64,000 bases of DNA, from positions 496,001-560,000 of the forward strand of contig NZ_CP050177.1 in assembly GCF_011694815.1 (NCBI RefSeq). The letters run 5' to 3'. The notes below the pieces were generated by a model. It did not search any database. It was not told where the DNA came from and saw only the letters and a program-made list of their open reading frames with translations. How positions within the stretch are numbered: the first letter of the stretch is position 1; each line of letters begins with the position of its first letter. A program made the translations under genes and the position numbers. Source of the DNA: Streptomyces liangshanensis. GTDB lineage: Bacteria > Actinomycetota > Actinomycetes > Streptomycetales > Streptomycetaceae. Below are positions 1-8,219 of this stretch, piece by piece.

Positions 1-422
1 GTCACCCCTTGGGGAGACTCGACTGCTGTGCCGGTGAGGGGAAGACAACTACAGACACCGGCGAGCGGATCGGTGCCCCACAGCTCCTGGCGCGCCTCTT
101 CGCCCAGTTGGGAGGCGATGAGGGAACTCCCGGAGAGGATCATGGCAACCCAGGCAGCCGATCCGCATCCGTGGGCGAGATTCCGGTGAACCTCGAACGC
201 GATACGCAGATCGGCTTCCGGCCCACCGTTGACCGCGGGCACACGGAGGGACAGAAGCCCGGCCTTCCTCATCGCCGTGATGACGGTCTCCGACAGTCTC
301 CCGGTGCGGTCGGCCTCGGCGGCGTGCTCGCGCAGCAGGGGTATCAGTTCCCGCGCGGAGCGCACCGGAGCGGGCAGTCGGGACGCATCATGTGCCCCGC
401 TGGATACGACGACATCTGGCAT
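1..422 (-). CDS. Acyl-CoA dehydrogenase-like flavin enzyme (3' end cut off)
   Basis: The reverse strand reads from an ATG at 422 to the window edge without a stop, giving about 140 N-terminal residues. The frame contains ARELIPLLREHAAEADRTGR, then GLLSLRVPAVNGG and a helix ending HGCGSAAWVAMI. This is the usual N-terminal helical domain of acyl-CoA dehydrogenases and of the related flavin-dependent hydroxylases (HpaB/HsaA-like). The catalytic part lies outside the window, so dehydrogenase and monooxygenase cannot be separated. A TetR gene lies just upstream on the same strand and may control it. Confidence 0.75.
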   Translation of the reverse strand, partial: MPDVVVSSGAHDASRLPAPVRSARELIPLLREHAAEADRTGRLSETVITAMRKAGLLSLRVPAVNGGPEADLRIAFEVHRNLAHGCGSAAWVAMILSGSSLIASQLGEEARQELWGTDPLAGVCSCLPLTGTAVESPQGV

Positions 423-527
423 ATGAGGCTCCGGTTTCGTTCACAGCGTGTGCATGGGGGGAACCGCCTGTGTGGGACGGCCGCGGGGCCCCACTCAGGT
501 CAGGGGAATCGTGTTCGGGAGATCGTG

Positions 528-1124
528 TTACGACAGCAATCGGTGGACCAGGTCGTCGATCTGGTCGTTCAAGTCGGGCCAGGGGAAGTCCGGTCGCACG
601 GCGCGCAGGGTGACGATGCCGTGCAGTGATGTCCACAGCTGTGTCGCGGCCAGGTCGGCGTCGACCGTGCCGTCCAAGGCAGCGGCGACGTCGTCGCGGA
701 CGACCCGGTACACGGACAGCCCCGCCATCTCCGTGTCGTACGACTGGTAGTCCGGGACCTCGGCGGCGGAGAACATCGTCCGGTACTGCCCACCGTGGGC
801 GAGTCCGTAGGCGACATAGGCCCGCGCCCGCGCGAGCACGACGTCGGCCGCCGTGCCCTGGACCGACGCCGCCGCCCGGTCGAGGACCGCCCCGAAATCG
901 GCGAAGAAGCGCTTGCGGACGGTGTGGATCAACTCACCGAGTGAGGAGAAGTGCGGGTAGATCGATGTCGTGGCGACACCGACCGCTCGGGCGACGGCAC
1001 GCAAGGACAGATCACCCGGGTCGGTGCCTTCCGCAAGGATCCGCTGTGCGGCCTCGAGGATCTCCTCACGCAGCCGCCCGCCTTCCCCGCGCCGGGACCT
1101 GCGGCGGCGAACCTGCTCCTGCAC
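528..1124 (-). CDS. TetR/AcrR family transcriptional regulator
   Basis: This 198-residue protein has a basic start, a TetR helix-turn-helix at about residues 18-65 (AARAVGVATTSIYPHF-type recognition helix region, seen as VARAVGVATTSIYPHFSSLG), and an all-helical ligand domain containing LWTSLHGIVTLR, typical of TetR proteins with a WHG-type C-terminal domain. It probably represses itself and the flavin-enzyme gene 105 bp downstream. Two adjacent palindromes at 1148-1168 lie just upstream of its start. The ligand is unknown. Confidence 0.88.
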   Translation of the reverse strand: MQEQVRRRRSRRGEGGRLREEILEAAQRILAEGTDPGDLSLRAVARAVGVATTSIYPHFSSLGELIHTVRKRFFADFGAVLDRAAASVQGTAADVVLARARAYVAYGLAHGGQYRTMFSAAEVPDYQSYDTEMAGLSVYRVVRDDVAAALDGTVDADLAATQLWTSLHGIVTLRAVRPDFPWPDLNDQIDDLVHRLLS

Positions 1125-1147
1125 CGGATCTCTCCAGACTTACGGGC

Positions 1148-1190
1148 GTAGCGCTACGGGTGTACACCTAACTTACCCGAGGCTACACCC
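1148..1190. promoter_or_regulatory. Candidate TetR operator
   Basis: Two 10-bp perfect palindromes abut here: GTAGCGCTAC at 1148-1157 and GGTGTACACC at 1159-1168. GGGTGTA (1158-1164) is also mirrored by TACACCC at 1184-1190. They lie 24-66 bp upstream of the TetR start, where an autoregulatory operator is expected. Assignment to this regulator is inference. Confidence 0.4.
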
Positions 1191-1327
1191 GTGACGAGCG
1201 GTCCGAGTCATGGCCGACATGGCGGGGCCAAGTCCCGGAGCGGAGAACTCCGCGCTCGGCTGTCCGCGGCGTTCGCCTATGCTGGCCGCGCTACGGCGGA
1301 ACCTCCGGTGCGCGAAGGCGGTACTCG

Positions 1328-1759
1328 ATGGCGAACGAACCGGCTGCTCAGGGCCTGACCGGCAACTGGTCGCAGGCGTTCGAGGGCAAAGGGCCCGGCG
1401 GCTTCGCCGCTCTGCTGGCGGAGAACGTGGTCCTGGAGGCGTCGGCGATCCGGAAACCCGCCGTCGGCCGTGAGGCCGTCCTGGCGATCATGGGGGCGGG
1501 CAGCCGCCTCTACCGCGAGATCACCTTCAGCGACCCGGCGACGGCGGGCGACAAGACGTACGCCGAATGGCACGCGATCTCCCAGGACGGTGACACCGCC
1601 TACGACGGCGTCACCGTCCTGACGACCGACAAGAACGGCGCCATCGTCCACGTCGCCGTCCATCACCGCCCGCTCGACGCGTTGCTGCGGTTCTCCGCGG
1701 AGATCGGACGCGCACTGGACGGCAAGCTGCCGGCCGCGCTCTTCCACGACGACGAGTAG
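1328..1759 (+). CDS. SnoaL-like / NTF2-fold small protein
   Basis: This 143-residue protein starts MANEPAAQGLTGNW and has the pattern of NTF2-like SnoaL/limonene-epoxide-hydrolase proteins: an early helix, VVLEASAIRKPAVGREAVLAI (the 'P...GR.A' turn of the family), and paired strands ending VTVLTTDKNGAIVHVAVHHRP. Such proteins are single-domain cone-shaped barrels that act as isomerases, hydrolases or binding proteins. No specific substrate can be read from the sequence. It ends 4 bp before the convergent TetR gene. Confidence 0.7.
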   Translation: MANEPAAQGLTGNWSQAFEGKGPGGFAALLAENVVLEASAIRKPAVGREAVLAIMGAGSRLYREITFSDPATAGDKTYAEWHAISQDGDTAYDGVTVLTTDKNGAIVHVAVHHRPLDALLRFSAEIGRALDGKLPAALFHDDE

Positions 1760-1762
1760 CAC

Positions 1763-2392
1763 TCACGCGGTGGGGTCGGCCGGGCGGCGGTAGACCCCGT
1801 ACCACCAGATCCGGGCCATCTCCCGGGCGAACACCGGGTCGGTGGCCACCGGCCGGGTGGTGACGTGTCCGACGATGGCCTGTTCGCCCCCGGTGACGAT
1901 CACCTGGGTGGCGCTGGGGAGGTCCATGTCCGGGGAGGTCCGCCCCTCCTCCTGCTCGGTGCGCAGCAGGGCGAGCGTCCAGTCCGTGAACTGCGTGATC
2001 TCTCGGTTCCAGAAGTCGCCCACCGCCGCTTCGTACGGGGCGATCTCGGAGAGCGCGCGCCGTACCGCGTAGTGCCGCCGATAGATCTCCAGCATGCGCT
2101 CGAAGGTCTCCGTGAGTGCTTCGAGACCGTCGGACGGCCGCCACGCCGAGGCTGCGTCGAAGGTCGGTGTCAGCAGGCGCGCGCCCAGGCGTACCAGCAG
2201 GTCGGCCTTGTCGCGGAAGTGGATGTAGAAGCTGGAGCGCGCGACGCCGGCCGCCGCGGTGATCTGCTGGACGCCGAGCGCGGTGAAGCTCGCCCCCTCG
2301 ACCAGGAGTCTCTGCGTGGCGGCCAGGATGTCCGACTCGGCGGAGAGGGGCCGGCCGAGGGGGGCCTTGGGCCGCGGGGCGCGGGAAGTCAT
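1763..2392 (-). CDS. TetR/AcrR family transcriptional regulator
   Basis: The 209-residue product has a TetR helix-turn-helix at about residues 20-65 (GVQQITAAAGVARSSFYIHF) and an all-helical C-terminal domain. I chose the ATG at 2392; upstream in-frame starts only add a low-complexity stretch. The gene diverges from the aldo-keto reductase at 2532 across a 139-bp gap, so it probably represses that gene. The inducer is unknown. Confidence 0.88.
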   Translation of the reverse strand: MTSRAPRPKAPLGRPLSAESDILAATQRLLVEGASFTALGVQQITAAAGVARSSFYIHFRDKADLLVRLGARLLTPTFDAASAWRPSDGLEALTETFERMLEIYRRHYAVRRALSEIAPYEAAVGDFWNREITQFTDWTLALLRTEQEEGRTSPDMDLPSATQVIVTGGEQAIVGHVTTRPVATDPVFAREMARIWWYGVYRRPADPTA

Positions 2393-2531
2393 GGTCGGGG
2401 TCTCCGGGTCGTCGATCGGCGGCGACATCACCCTACGCCGCGGCGGCGTGTAGCCTACTTTTCGGACAGCGTGTTCAAAAAAGCGAACGGGCCCCGTACG
2501 GCACCCGATTGCCCCTGAGCGAGGAGTGACT

Positions 2532-3572
2532 GTGAAATATCGTCTGCTGGGCCGGACCGGGGTCTGGGTCTCCGAGATCTCCTTGGGCGCCATGACCTTC
2601 GGCGGCAAGGACCATCCCGTGTACGGCCCCCACGGAGCGCTGGGCCAGTCAGAGGTGGACCGGCTCGTCGGCACCGCGCTCGACGCCGGGATCAACTTCT
2701 TCGACACGGCCGACGTCTACGCCGACGGCGAGAGCGAGGAACTGCTCGGCCGGGCCATCGGGGACCGCAGGCAGGACGTCGTGCTCGCGACCAAGCTCTA
2801 CGCGCCGGTCGGCCCGGGGCCCAACGATCAGGGGCTGACCCGGCGGCATGTGATGCGGGCCCTGGAGGACAGCCTGCGCCGGCTGGGCACCGACTACATC
2901 GATCTCTACCAGATCCACAACTGGGACCAGCTGACGCCGCTGGAGGAGACACTCGGCGCGCTCGACGACGCCGTCCGGATGGGCAAGGTGCGCTACATAG
3001 GCTGCTCGAACCTGGCGGCCTGGCAGGTCAGCAAGGCCCTGGGCCTGTCCGCGCTGCACGGCCGGTCGCAGTTCGTCGCCAACCAGATCACCTACTCGCT
3101 GGTGTCCCGCGACGCCGAGCGCGACCTGGTGCCGATGGCCGAGGACGCGGGACTGAGCCTGACCGTGTGGCAGCCCCTGGCGGGCGGGTTCCTCACCGGC
3201 AAGTTCGAACGCGGGGGCGTGACGACGGAGGAGGATTCGCGCCGGGCCCGTAACGGATTCGACTTCGTCCCCTTCGACGAGGAGAAGGGCTTCGACGTGG
3301 TGGACGTGCTCCGGGCCGTCGCCTCGCGGCACGAGGTGAGCCCGGCCAGGGTCGCACTGGCCTGGCTGCTCAGCAGGACCGCCGTCACCAGCGTCATCGT
3401 CGGCGCCCGGAAGCTGGACCAGCTGCAGGACAACATCGCCGCGAGCGGGCTGGCGCTGACCGAGAAGGACCTCGCGGAGCTCGACGAGGTCAGCGCCCCA
3501 CCGGTCGCCTACCCCAACTGGATCCAGGCCGGGTTCTCCCCGATCCGCATCCCGGCGGCCAACCAGGTCTGA
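2532..3572 (+). CDS. Aldo/keto reductase
   Basis: This is a (beta/alpha)8 NADPH-dependent oxidoreductase of 346 residues, the normal size for the voltage-gated-potassium-channel-beta-like branch. Visible motifs are the N-terminal strand KYRLLGRTGVWVSEISLGAM, FFDTADVYADGESEELLG (catalytic Asp and Tyr), VLATKL with the catalytic Lys, YIDLYQIHNWD with the catalytic His, and the cofactor loop VIVGARKLDQLQDN. GAGGAG at 2521-2526 abuts the GTG at 2526 and sits 5 nt before GTG 2532, so I prefer 2532. It is divergent from a TetR gene. Confidence 0.9.
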   Translation: MKYRLLGRTGVWVSEISLGAMTFGGKDHPVYGPHGALGQSEVDRLVGTALDAGINFFDTADVYADGESEELLGRAIGDRRQDVVLATKLYAPVGPGPNDQGLTRRHVMRALEDSLRRLGTDYIDLYQIHNWDQLTPLEETLGALDDAVRMGKVRYIGCSNLAAWQVSKALGLSALHGRSQFVANQITYSLVSRDAERDLVPMAEDAGLSLTVWQPLAGGFLTGKFERGGVTTEEDSRRARNGFDFVPFDEEKGFDVVDVLRAVASRHEVSPARVALAWLLSRTAVTSVIVGARKLDQLQDNIAASGLALTEKDLAELDEVSAPPVAYPNWIQAGFSPIRIPAANQV

Positions 3573-3643
3573 CCTGAGGGGCGCCGGCCCGAAGGCACCG
3601 GCCACGGCTCGCCGGGGCCCTGGACCCGGCCCCCGTCGGTGGT

Positions 3644-3679
3644 CCTCCCGGCGCGGCGAAAGCCCGCCGCGCCGGGAGG
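3644..3679. terminator. Bidirectional terminator hairpin
   Basis: A perfect 15-bp inverted repeat (CCTCCCGGCGCGGCG at 3644-3658 and its complement at 3665-3679) encloses a 6-nt loop. It lies between the stops of the convergent aldo-keto reductase and metallo-hydrolase genes, where a shared terminator is expected. There is no U-tract, as is common in actinobacteria. Confidence 0.75.
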
Positions 3680-3683
3680 GCGG

Positions 3684-4604
3684 TCAGTCGCTCGTCCAGG
3701 AATCGATCGCGAACCCGCCCGCGGCCTCGCGGATCCTCGCTCCTCTGCCGCCGTGGAAGTGACCGCCGAAGACCCAGGCGGAGGTGTCGGCCGCCCAGCC
3801 GAGGATCTTCACGCGGGACTGCCTCGCCGCGACCACGTCGTCGTCGAGCACGTCACGCTGCCGCGGGTCGAGGATCTGCATCGGATGGTGTATCAGGTCG
3901 CCCACGAGGGCGGCGCTCTCGCCGCCGGACGTGATGGTGAGGACGGAGGAGCCGGGTGAGTGGCCGGGGGCGGCGACCAGCTTCAGGGCGTCGTCGACGA
4001 CGTGTTCGGTGCCGCTCCACACCTCCGTCCTCGCGTCGCGCAGGACCGGTACGACACTGTCCCGGAACGCGGGAACCAACCCGAGCGGATCCGGCCGGCC
4101 CGGGTCCTCCGCCATGGCCGACAGCAGGTCGACCTCCGTCCGGGGCAGCAGGTAGGTCGCGTTCGGGAAGGTGGGACGCCACGCGCCGTCCTCCCACATG
4201 GTGTTCCAGCCGATGTGGTCCGGGTGGAGGTGCGTGTTGATCACCAGGTCGACGTCCTCGGGCCGTACCCCCAGGGCTGCGAGGTGTTCGAGGTAGGGGG
4301 TGCTCAACCGGTCCAACGGCGGTACGTCCGGGTACGGCTTGCCGTTGCCCACGCCCGAGTCGACGAGGATCGTCCGCCCTCCGCCGCGCACGAGGAAGCT
4401 CCCGATGCACAGCAACGCCCGGTCCGAGTCCGGGGCCCACCAGAGGGGTTCGAGCCAGGGCCTCTCCTCCTCCCACGCCTCTCGCGAGGAGTCGGGCAGC
4501 AGTCCGGACCGGGTGAACAGGCTGCCCTCCCATTCCGGTACGTGTGCGACGGAGACGTCCCCGATGGATACGGGGCCCGTACGGTCGGTCCTCGGCATGT
4601 TCAT
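3684..4604 (-). CDS. MBL-fold metallo-hydrolase (paralogue 1)
   Basis: This 306-residue metallo-beta-lactamase-fold protein carries the zinc motif THLHPDHIGWN, a later PGHSPGSSVLTI with the third His, VGDLIHHPMQI with the bridging Asp, and a final GGHFHGG. Start 4604 is supported by AAGGAG a few bases upstream in the message. It follows the flavodoxin-like gene by 82 bp on the same strand, so the two probably form one unit. It is clearly paralogous to the gene at 9966. Lactonase or ester hydrolysis is possible, but the substrate is unknown. Confidence 0.88.
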   Translation of the reverse strand: MNMPRTDRTGPVSIGDVSVAHVPEWEGSLFTRSGLLPDSSREAWEEERPWLEPLWWAPDSDRALLCIGSFLVRGGGRTILVDSGVGNGKPYPDVPPLDRLSTPYLEHLAALGVRPEDVDLVINTHLHPDHIGWNTMWEDGAWRPTFPNATYLLPRTEVDLLSAMAEDPGRPDPLGLVPAFRDSVVPVLRDARTEVWSGTEHVVDDALKLVAAPGHSPGSSVLTITSGGESAALVGDLIHHPMQILDPRQRDVLDDDVVAARQSRVKILGWAADTSAWVFGGHFHGGRGARIREAAGGFAIDSWTSD

Positions 4605-4686
4605 CCCAGCTCCTTGCGGCGATGCGGCGGATGGTCTTCCGGTGGCGGGAGGCGTACGACCGCGCCCGGGGCGCGGGGTATCCAAA

Positions 4687-5325
4687 TCAGGAGACCGGGG
4701 CGGCGGCGGCGCTCGGCGCGGCACCCGCGAGCGCCGCCCGGCCCGCGGCGAACGTCGCCGCCTGCGTGGCGATCCGCCTGCCCAGGTGCTCCGCGGTGGC
4801 GATGTCGGAGGGGTGAACCGTTTCGACGCTCCCGTCCGCGGGGGTCTGGGCCCCTGCGCCGGTGAAGAAGCCCAGGCGGTTCATGTCCTCCTCGCTCGCG
4901 GTGGTCTTGTTCCAGCCCGGAGAAAGACCGAGGCCGACCCAGATCATGTGGTGCTGCGCGGCGAACGCCGCCAGGAAGTTCAACGTGTTGAGCTTGTCGC
5001 CGCTCTTGGCCGACGAGTTCGTGAAGCCCGCGGCGAGCTTGTCCGCCCACGCCTTCCTGACGTACCGCCCCAGGGTGGCTTCGGCGAACCCGTGGAAGAC
5101 GGACGAGGCGCCTCCCATGTAGGTGGGCGATCCGAAGACCACGGCGTCCGCCGCGTCGATCTGCTCCCACTGCTCCTCGGAGACGCCGCCGACCGGGACG
5201 AACGCGACGTCGGCTCCGGCCGCCTCGGCGCCGCGGCGGACGGCTTCCGCGAGGACCGCGGTGTGGCCCTGACCGGAGTGGAAGGCGACGGCGACGCGGG
5301 GCCGCGGGGTTATGGACTCGGACAT
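4687..5325 (-). CDS. Flavodoxin-family / WrbA-like NAD(P)H:quinone oxidoreductase
   Basis: The 212-residue protein has a flavodoxin-like N-terminus (RVAVAFHSGQGHTAVLAEAV, the FMN phosphate loop), VVFGSPTYMGGASS, and a conserved HHMIWVGLGLSPG segment. These are hallmarks of the WrbA/NADPH-dependent FMN reductase group, which reduces quinones by two electrons. GAGGAG precedes the ATG at 5325. It is divergent from an HxlR regulator, and such flavoproteins are commonly HxlR-controlled and induced by quinones or aldehydes. It probably leads a two-gene unit with the metallo-hydrolase at 3684. Confidence 0.85.
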   Translation of the reverse strand: MSESITPRPRVAVAFHSGQGHTAVLAEAVRRGAEAAGADVAFVPVGGVSEEQWEQIDAADAVVFGSPTYMGGASSVFHGFAEATLGRYVRKAWADKLAAGFTNSSAKSGDKLNTLNFLAAFAAQHHMIWVGLGLSPGWNKTTASEEDMNRLGFFTGAGAQTPADGSVETVHPSDIATAEHLGRRIATQAATFAAGRAALAGAAPSAAAAPVS

Positions 5326-5347
5326 GAGATGGCTCCTCATCGATATC

Positions 5348-5366
5348 TGGTAACTTTTGTAGACCA
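5348..5366. promoter_or_regulatory. Candidate HxlR operator
   Basis: The 95-bp gap between the divergent flavodoxin and HxlR genes is notably A/T-richer than its surroundings. It holds TGGTAACTTTTGTAGACCA, an imperfect dyad with TGGT/ACCA ends. Position and composition fit a divergent promoter/operator; the regulator assignment is inferred. Confidence 0.35.
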
Positions 5367-5420
5367 TAACCCTGGAAGAGTTCAAGTGTGTCCTGGGGTA
5401 GCGGGCGTACGATGACTGGT

Positions 5421-5897
5421 ATGTCACGTGAATCCTCGACACCGACAGCGACCGGGAACGAGCCGGTGATGGACGTCCTCCTGGCCGGGTGCCGCAGCAG
5501 GGACGTGTTCGTCGACCTTGCCGACAAGTGGTCGCTGCTGATCCTGCTGAGCCTGCTGAGGCAAGGTCCGCAGCGGTTCTCGGAGCTCCAGCGCTCGGTG
5601 GGGGGCATCAGCCGCAAGATGCTGTCGCAGACTCTGCGCACGCTCGAACGTGACGGGGTGCTCGTGCGCACGGTCCATCAGGACCGCACTCCCCCTCTGG
5701 TGATCTACGGGCTCTCCGAACTCGGGGCGGAGGTCGCCGAGGAGGCGCGGAGCCTGTGCTCCTGGGCCCAACGCCGGGCGCTGCGCGTACACGAGGCCCG
5801 CGCGGCGTTCGACGAAAGGATGCGCGCGTCCGAGAGCGCGACCGGCCGGGCGCTGCCGCAAGGCGTCGCGGCGCGATCGGAGTCCCCTGCCGGGTAG
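5421..5897 (+). CDS. HxlR family transcriptional regulator
   Basis: A 158-residue winged-helix protein with the HxlR signature: VFVDLADKWSLLILLSLLRQ, then RFSELQRSVGGISRKMLSQT and LRTLERDGVLVRTVH. HxlR proteins bind DNA as dimers and often sense electrophiles through a cysteine; one Cys (LLAGCRSRD) lies just before the HTH. Start 5421 is used; ATG 5412 in frame is also possible. It is divergent from the flavodoxin-like gene it probably controls. Confidence 0.88.
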   Translation: MSRESSTPTATGNEPVMDVLLAGCRSRDVFVDLADKWSLLILLSLLRQGPQRFSELQRSVGGISRKMLSQTLRTLERDGVLVRTVHQDRTPPLVIYGLSELGAEVAEEARSLCSWAQRRALRVHEARAAFDERMRASESATGRALPQGVAARSESPAG

Positions 5898-5974
5898 GAC
5901 AAGGCCGGGAAGGACGAGAGCTGATACGGCGTCACAGTGTGCGCGGGCGCGCCCGGGCCTGCGGGCAGCCGGGG

Positions 5975-6928
5975 TCAGGGCAGCACAGACGCCTTGGGCG
6001 GTGCGGTCTTCGCGACGGGGAGCGGGCGGAGGGCGCCGAGCAGCGCCGTCATCGCCCGGTTGAGGGGCACGTCGATCCCGTGGCGCTCGGCCAGCGCGAC
6101 CACGGCGCCGTTGAGCGTCTCGTACTCCAGCGGCCTGTCGGCCAGGCGGTCGTGCAGCATGGATGTCCCCCCGGTGGCGAATACCGAGGTGGACTCAAGC
6201 GTTCGCTGTACGTCCTCCTCCGTCAGGCGGGCGCCCTCCGCGACGCCCACCGCGGCGGTCTCGCGCATGAGCCCCAGCGCCAGTTCACGTATCCGTTCCT
6301 CCTCGAAGACCTCCATGGGGCGCAGGGTGAGCGTGGTCAGGGAGTTCGTGGCGACGTTGAGCATGAGCTTGAGCCACGCGGCGGTTGTCAGGTCCCGCCG
6401 CGGCCGGACCTCCACACCGCTGCCGTCGAACAGGGCCAGCACCCGTTCCGCCTCGCGGTCGGCGGGGATCTCGATGCCGTTGTTGTAGTTGAGTCGGACG
6501 CGGCCCGGGGACTCCCGCTCGGCCTGGATGTACACGAGCGCCGGCACGACGGTCGCGTACGGCACCATCCGACGGACGCGTTCGGCCCCGTCGATACCGT
6601 TCTGCAGGACAACGACCGTGGTGTCCTCGTCGCACAGAGCCGTGAGCCACTCCTTGGCACCCAGCGTGTGGAACGCCTTCACGGCGAACAGAACCCACCG
6701 GACCGGCCTGGCATAACAAGCGTCCGCGACGATCCGTACCGGGATCCGCTCTTCCAGAGGGCCCGCCATCACGACCAATTCGTCGAACGGTGACCGGACA
6801 CAGAGCGACACGTCGTGGCCGGCCTTGGCCATCGCCCCGGCGAGCATGCCTCCGACGGCCCCGCCGCCGACGACCGCCACGGACGTACGAGGTCGTGTCC
6901 CACCGAGCGGGAAGAACGCGTCAGTCAT
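5975..6928 (-). CDS. Ketopantoate reductase (PanE/ApbA) family protein
   Basis: The 317-residue protein opens with a Rossmann loop (SVAVVGGGAVGGMLAGAMA), continues with VLFAVKAFHT and VVVLQNGID (the conserved KA and QNG motifs of 2-dehydropantoate 2-reductases), and ends with the helical ApbA C-terminal domain containing KLMLNVATNSLTTL. It may reduce ketopantoate or another 2-oxo acid with NADPH; the lone location beside a LysR gene, away from panB or panC, argues for a specialised role. AAAGGAA lies 8 nt before ATG 6928. Confidence 0.85.
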   Translation of the reverse strand: MTDAFFPLGGTRPRTSVAVVGGGAVGGMLAGAMAKAGHDVSLCVRSPFDELVVMAGPLEERIPVRIVADACYARPVRWVLFAVKAFHTLGAKEWLTALCDEDTTVVVLQNGIDGAERVRRMVPYATVVPALVYIQAERESPGRVRLNYNNGIEIPADREAERVLALFDGSGVEVRPRRDLTTAAWLKLMLNVATNSLTTLTLRPMEVFEEERIRELALGLMRETAAVGVAEGARLTEEDVQRTLESTSVFATGGTSMLHDRLADRPLEYETLNGAVVALAERHGIDVPLNRAMTALLGALRPLPVAKTAPPKASVLP

Positions 6929-7004
6929 GAAACCGGTTCCTTTCGGGCGTTTCCTCCTCCCAGCGTCGGACGACACCACCCATATGTCCAATACCGCACA
7001 CACC

Positions 7005-7019
7005 AGCTATCGATAGGCT
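7005..7019. promoter_or_regulatory. Candidate LysR binding site
   Basis: The 97-bp gap between the divergent reductase and LysR genes contains AGCTATCGATAGGCT, whose centre CTATCGATAG (7007-7016) is a perfect palindrome. It ends 6 bp before the LysR start, fitting autorepression by a LysR protein. Binding is inferred. Confidence 0.4.
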
Positions 7020-7025
7020 GCATAT

Positions 7026-7928
7026 ATGGATAGGCAGGTCGAAACACGCCATCTGCGGTACTTCCTGGCGGTGGCCGAGGAGCTGCACTTCGGCCGCGCC
7101 GCCCAGCGACTGCACATCGCCCAGCCCGCGCTCTCCCAGCAGATCCGGCAGCTCGAGAGGATCGCCGGGGTGGAGCTGTTCCGGCGGACTTCCCGAAGTG
7201 TCCGCCTCACCGAGGCGGGGGCGGTCTTCCAGCAGAGGGCCCACGATCTCCTGGCCCGCCTGGCGGCCGACCTCGACGAGGCCGGCCGTATCGGCCGGGG
7301 CGAGGCCGGCAATCTGAATGTCGCCTTCAGCGCGTCCGCCGCCACGATCGTCGGTGAGCGCCTCAGGGCGTTCTCCCGCCTTCGCCCCGATGTCCGGGTC
7401 ACCTCGCACGACGGCCTGACCGCCGACGTCATGGAGACCCTGGAACGGGGCACGGCCGACGTCGCGATCGTGCGCGACGTACAGGAGCGGGAGAACGTCA
7501 CCCTGACCCCGCTCACCTCCGAACGGCTTGTCGCGGTTGTCCCCGAAGGGCACCCGGCAGCGGGGAAGGACCGTGTCGAGGCAAGGGCGCTCGCCGCCGA
7601 CCCACTGATCCTTTTCCCGCGTTCGGCGGCGGCTCACGCCTACGACGTCTACACCCGGCCGCTGCGCCACGCGGGCTTCGACGTCCACGTCGCGCAGGAA
7701 TGCTCGAACTGGTACACCATCCTCACCTTCGTCGCCGCGGGCCTGGGCGTCAGCATCGCCCCCTACAGCGTCACGAGCCTGCTCCCCCCGGGCGCCCGAA
7801 GGGTCGAGCTCGCGGACCCGGTCACGGAAAGCAGGGTCAGCATGGCCACGCGCCGGGGTGACGACCGCCCCGTCGTACGGGCCTTCATCGCAGCGGTGGA
7901 CGCACCCCCACCCACCGCCACACCGTGA
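7026..7928 (+). CDS. LysR family transcriptional regulator
   Basis: A 300-residue LysR protein with the N-terminal winged helix (HLRYFLAVAEELHFGRAAQRL, then AQPALSQQIRQLE) and a two-lobed periplasmic-binding-like effector domain from about residue 95 (GNLNVAFSASA). It probably regulates the divergent ketopantoate-reductase-like gene and itself. The effector is unknown. Confidence 0.92.
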   Translation: MDRQVETRHLRYFLAVAEELHFGRAAQRLHIAQPALSQQIRQLERIAGVELFRRTSRSVRLTEAGAVFQQRAHDLLARLAADLDEAGRIGRGEAGNLNVAFSASAATIVGERLRAFSRLRPDVRVTSHDGLTADVMETLERGTADVAIVRDVQERENVTLTPLTSERLVAVVPEGHPAAGKDRVEARALAADPLILFPRSAAAHAYDVYTRPLRHAGFDVHVAQECSNWYTILTFVAAGLGVSIAPYSVTSLLPPGARRVELADPVTESRVSMATRRGDDRPVVRAFIAAVDAPPPTATP

Positions 7929-8001
7929 GGGCCCTCACGCACACCGGACTTGCGACAACCGCGCTCCGCCGCCGCACCCTGCCCCCGCACCCTTCCGGAC
8001 C

Positions 8002-8018
8002 AGTTCAGTGACTGAACT
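8002..8018. promoter_or_regulatory. 17-bp palindromic operator, copy 1
   Basis: AGTTCAGTGACTGAACT is a perfect palindrome around its central G. It lies about 200 bp upstream of the alcohol dehydrogenase start. A near copy occurs at 9927-9943 before the metallo-hydrolase. The two copies flank the HxlR gene at 9386-9760, the likeliest binder. Confidence 0.65.
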
Positions 8019-8219
8019 TGTCATGTTACGGTGAGCCGACCGAGTGAGTCGGATAAACGAACTCGCCCGGGCACCAGCGCCTTTGAGGCCTTTCGTGACG
8101 TATCGACAGCCCCAGAACCCGAGCCGGAACCGCCGCTCCGCTCCCCCACCGCCGGACGCCGCCCCGCGGCTCCCCGCCGGTGGCCGGTCCCGGCGGACCG
8201 CACAGCGATTGGACACCTC

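Noticed and set aside
8031..8219. N-terminal extension of the alcohol dehydrogenase from an upstream GTG
   Set aside because: The 63 extra residues are Pro/Glu/Arg low complexity, and the enzyme fold starts normally at 8220.
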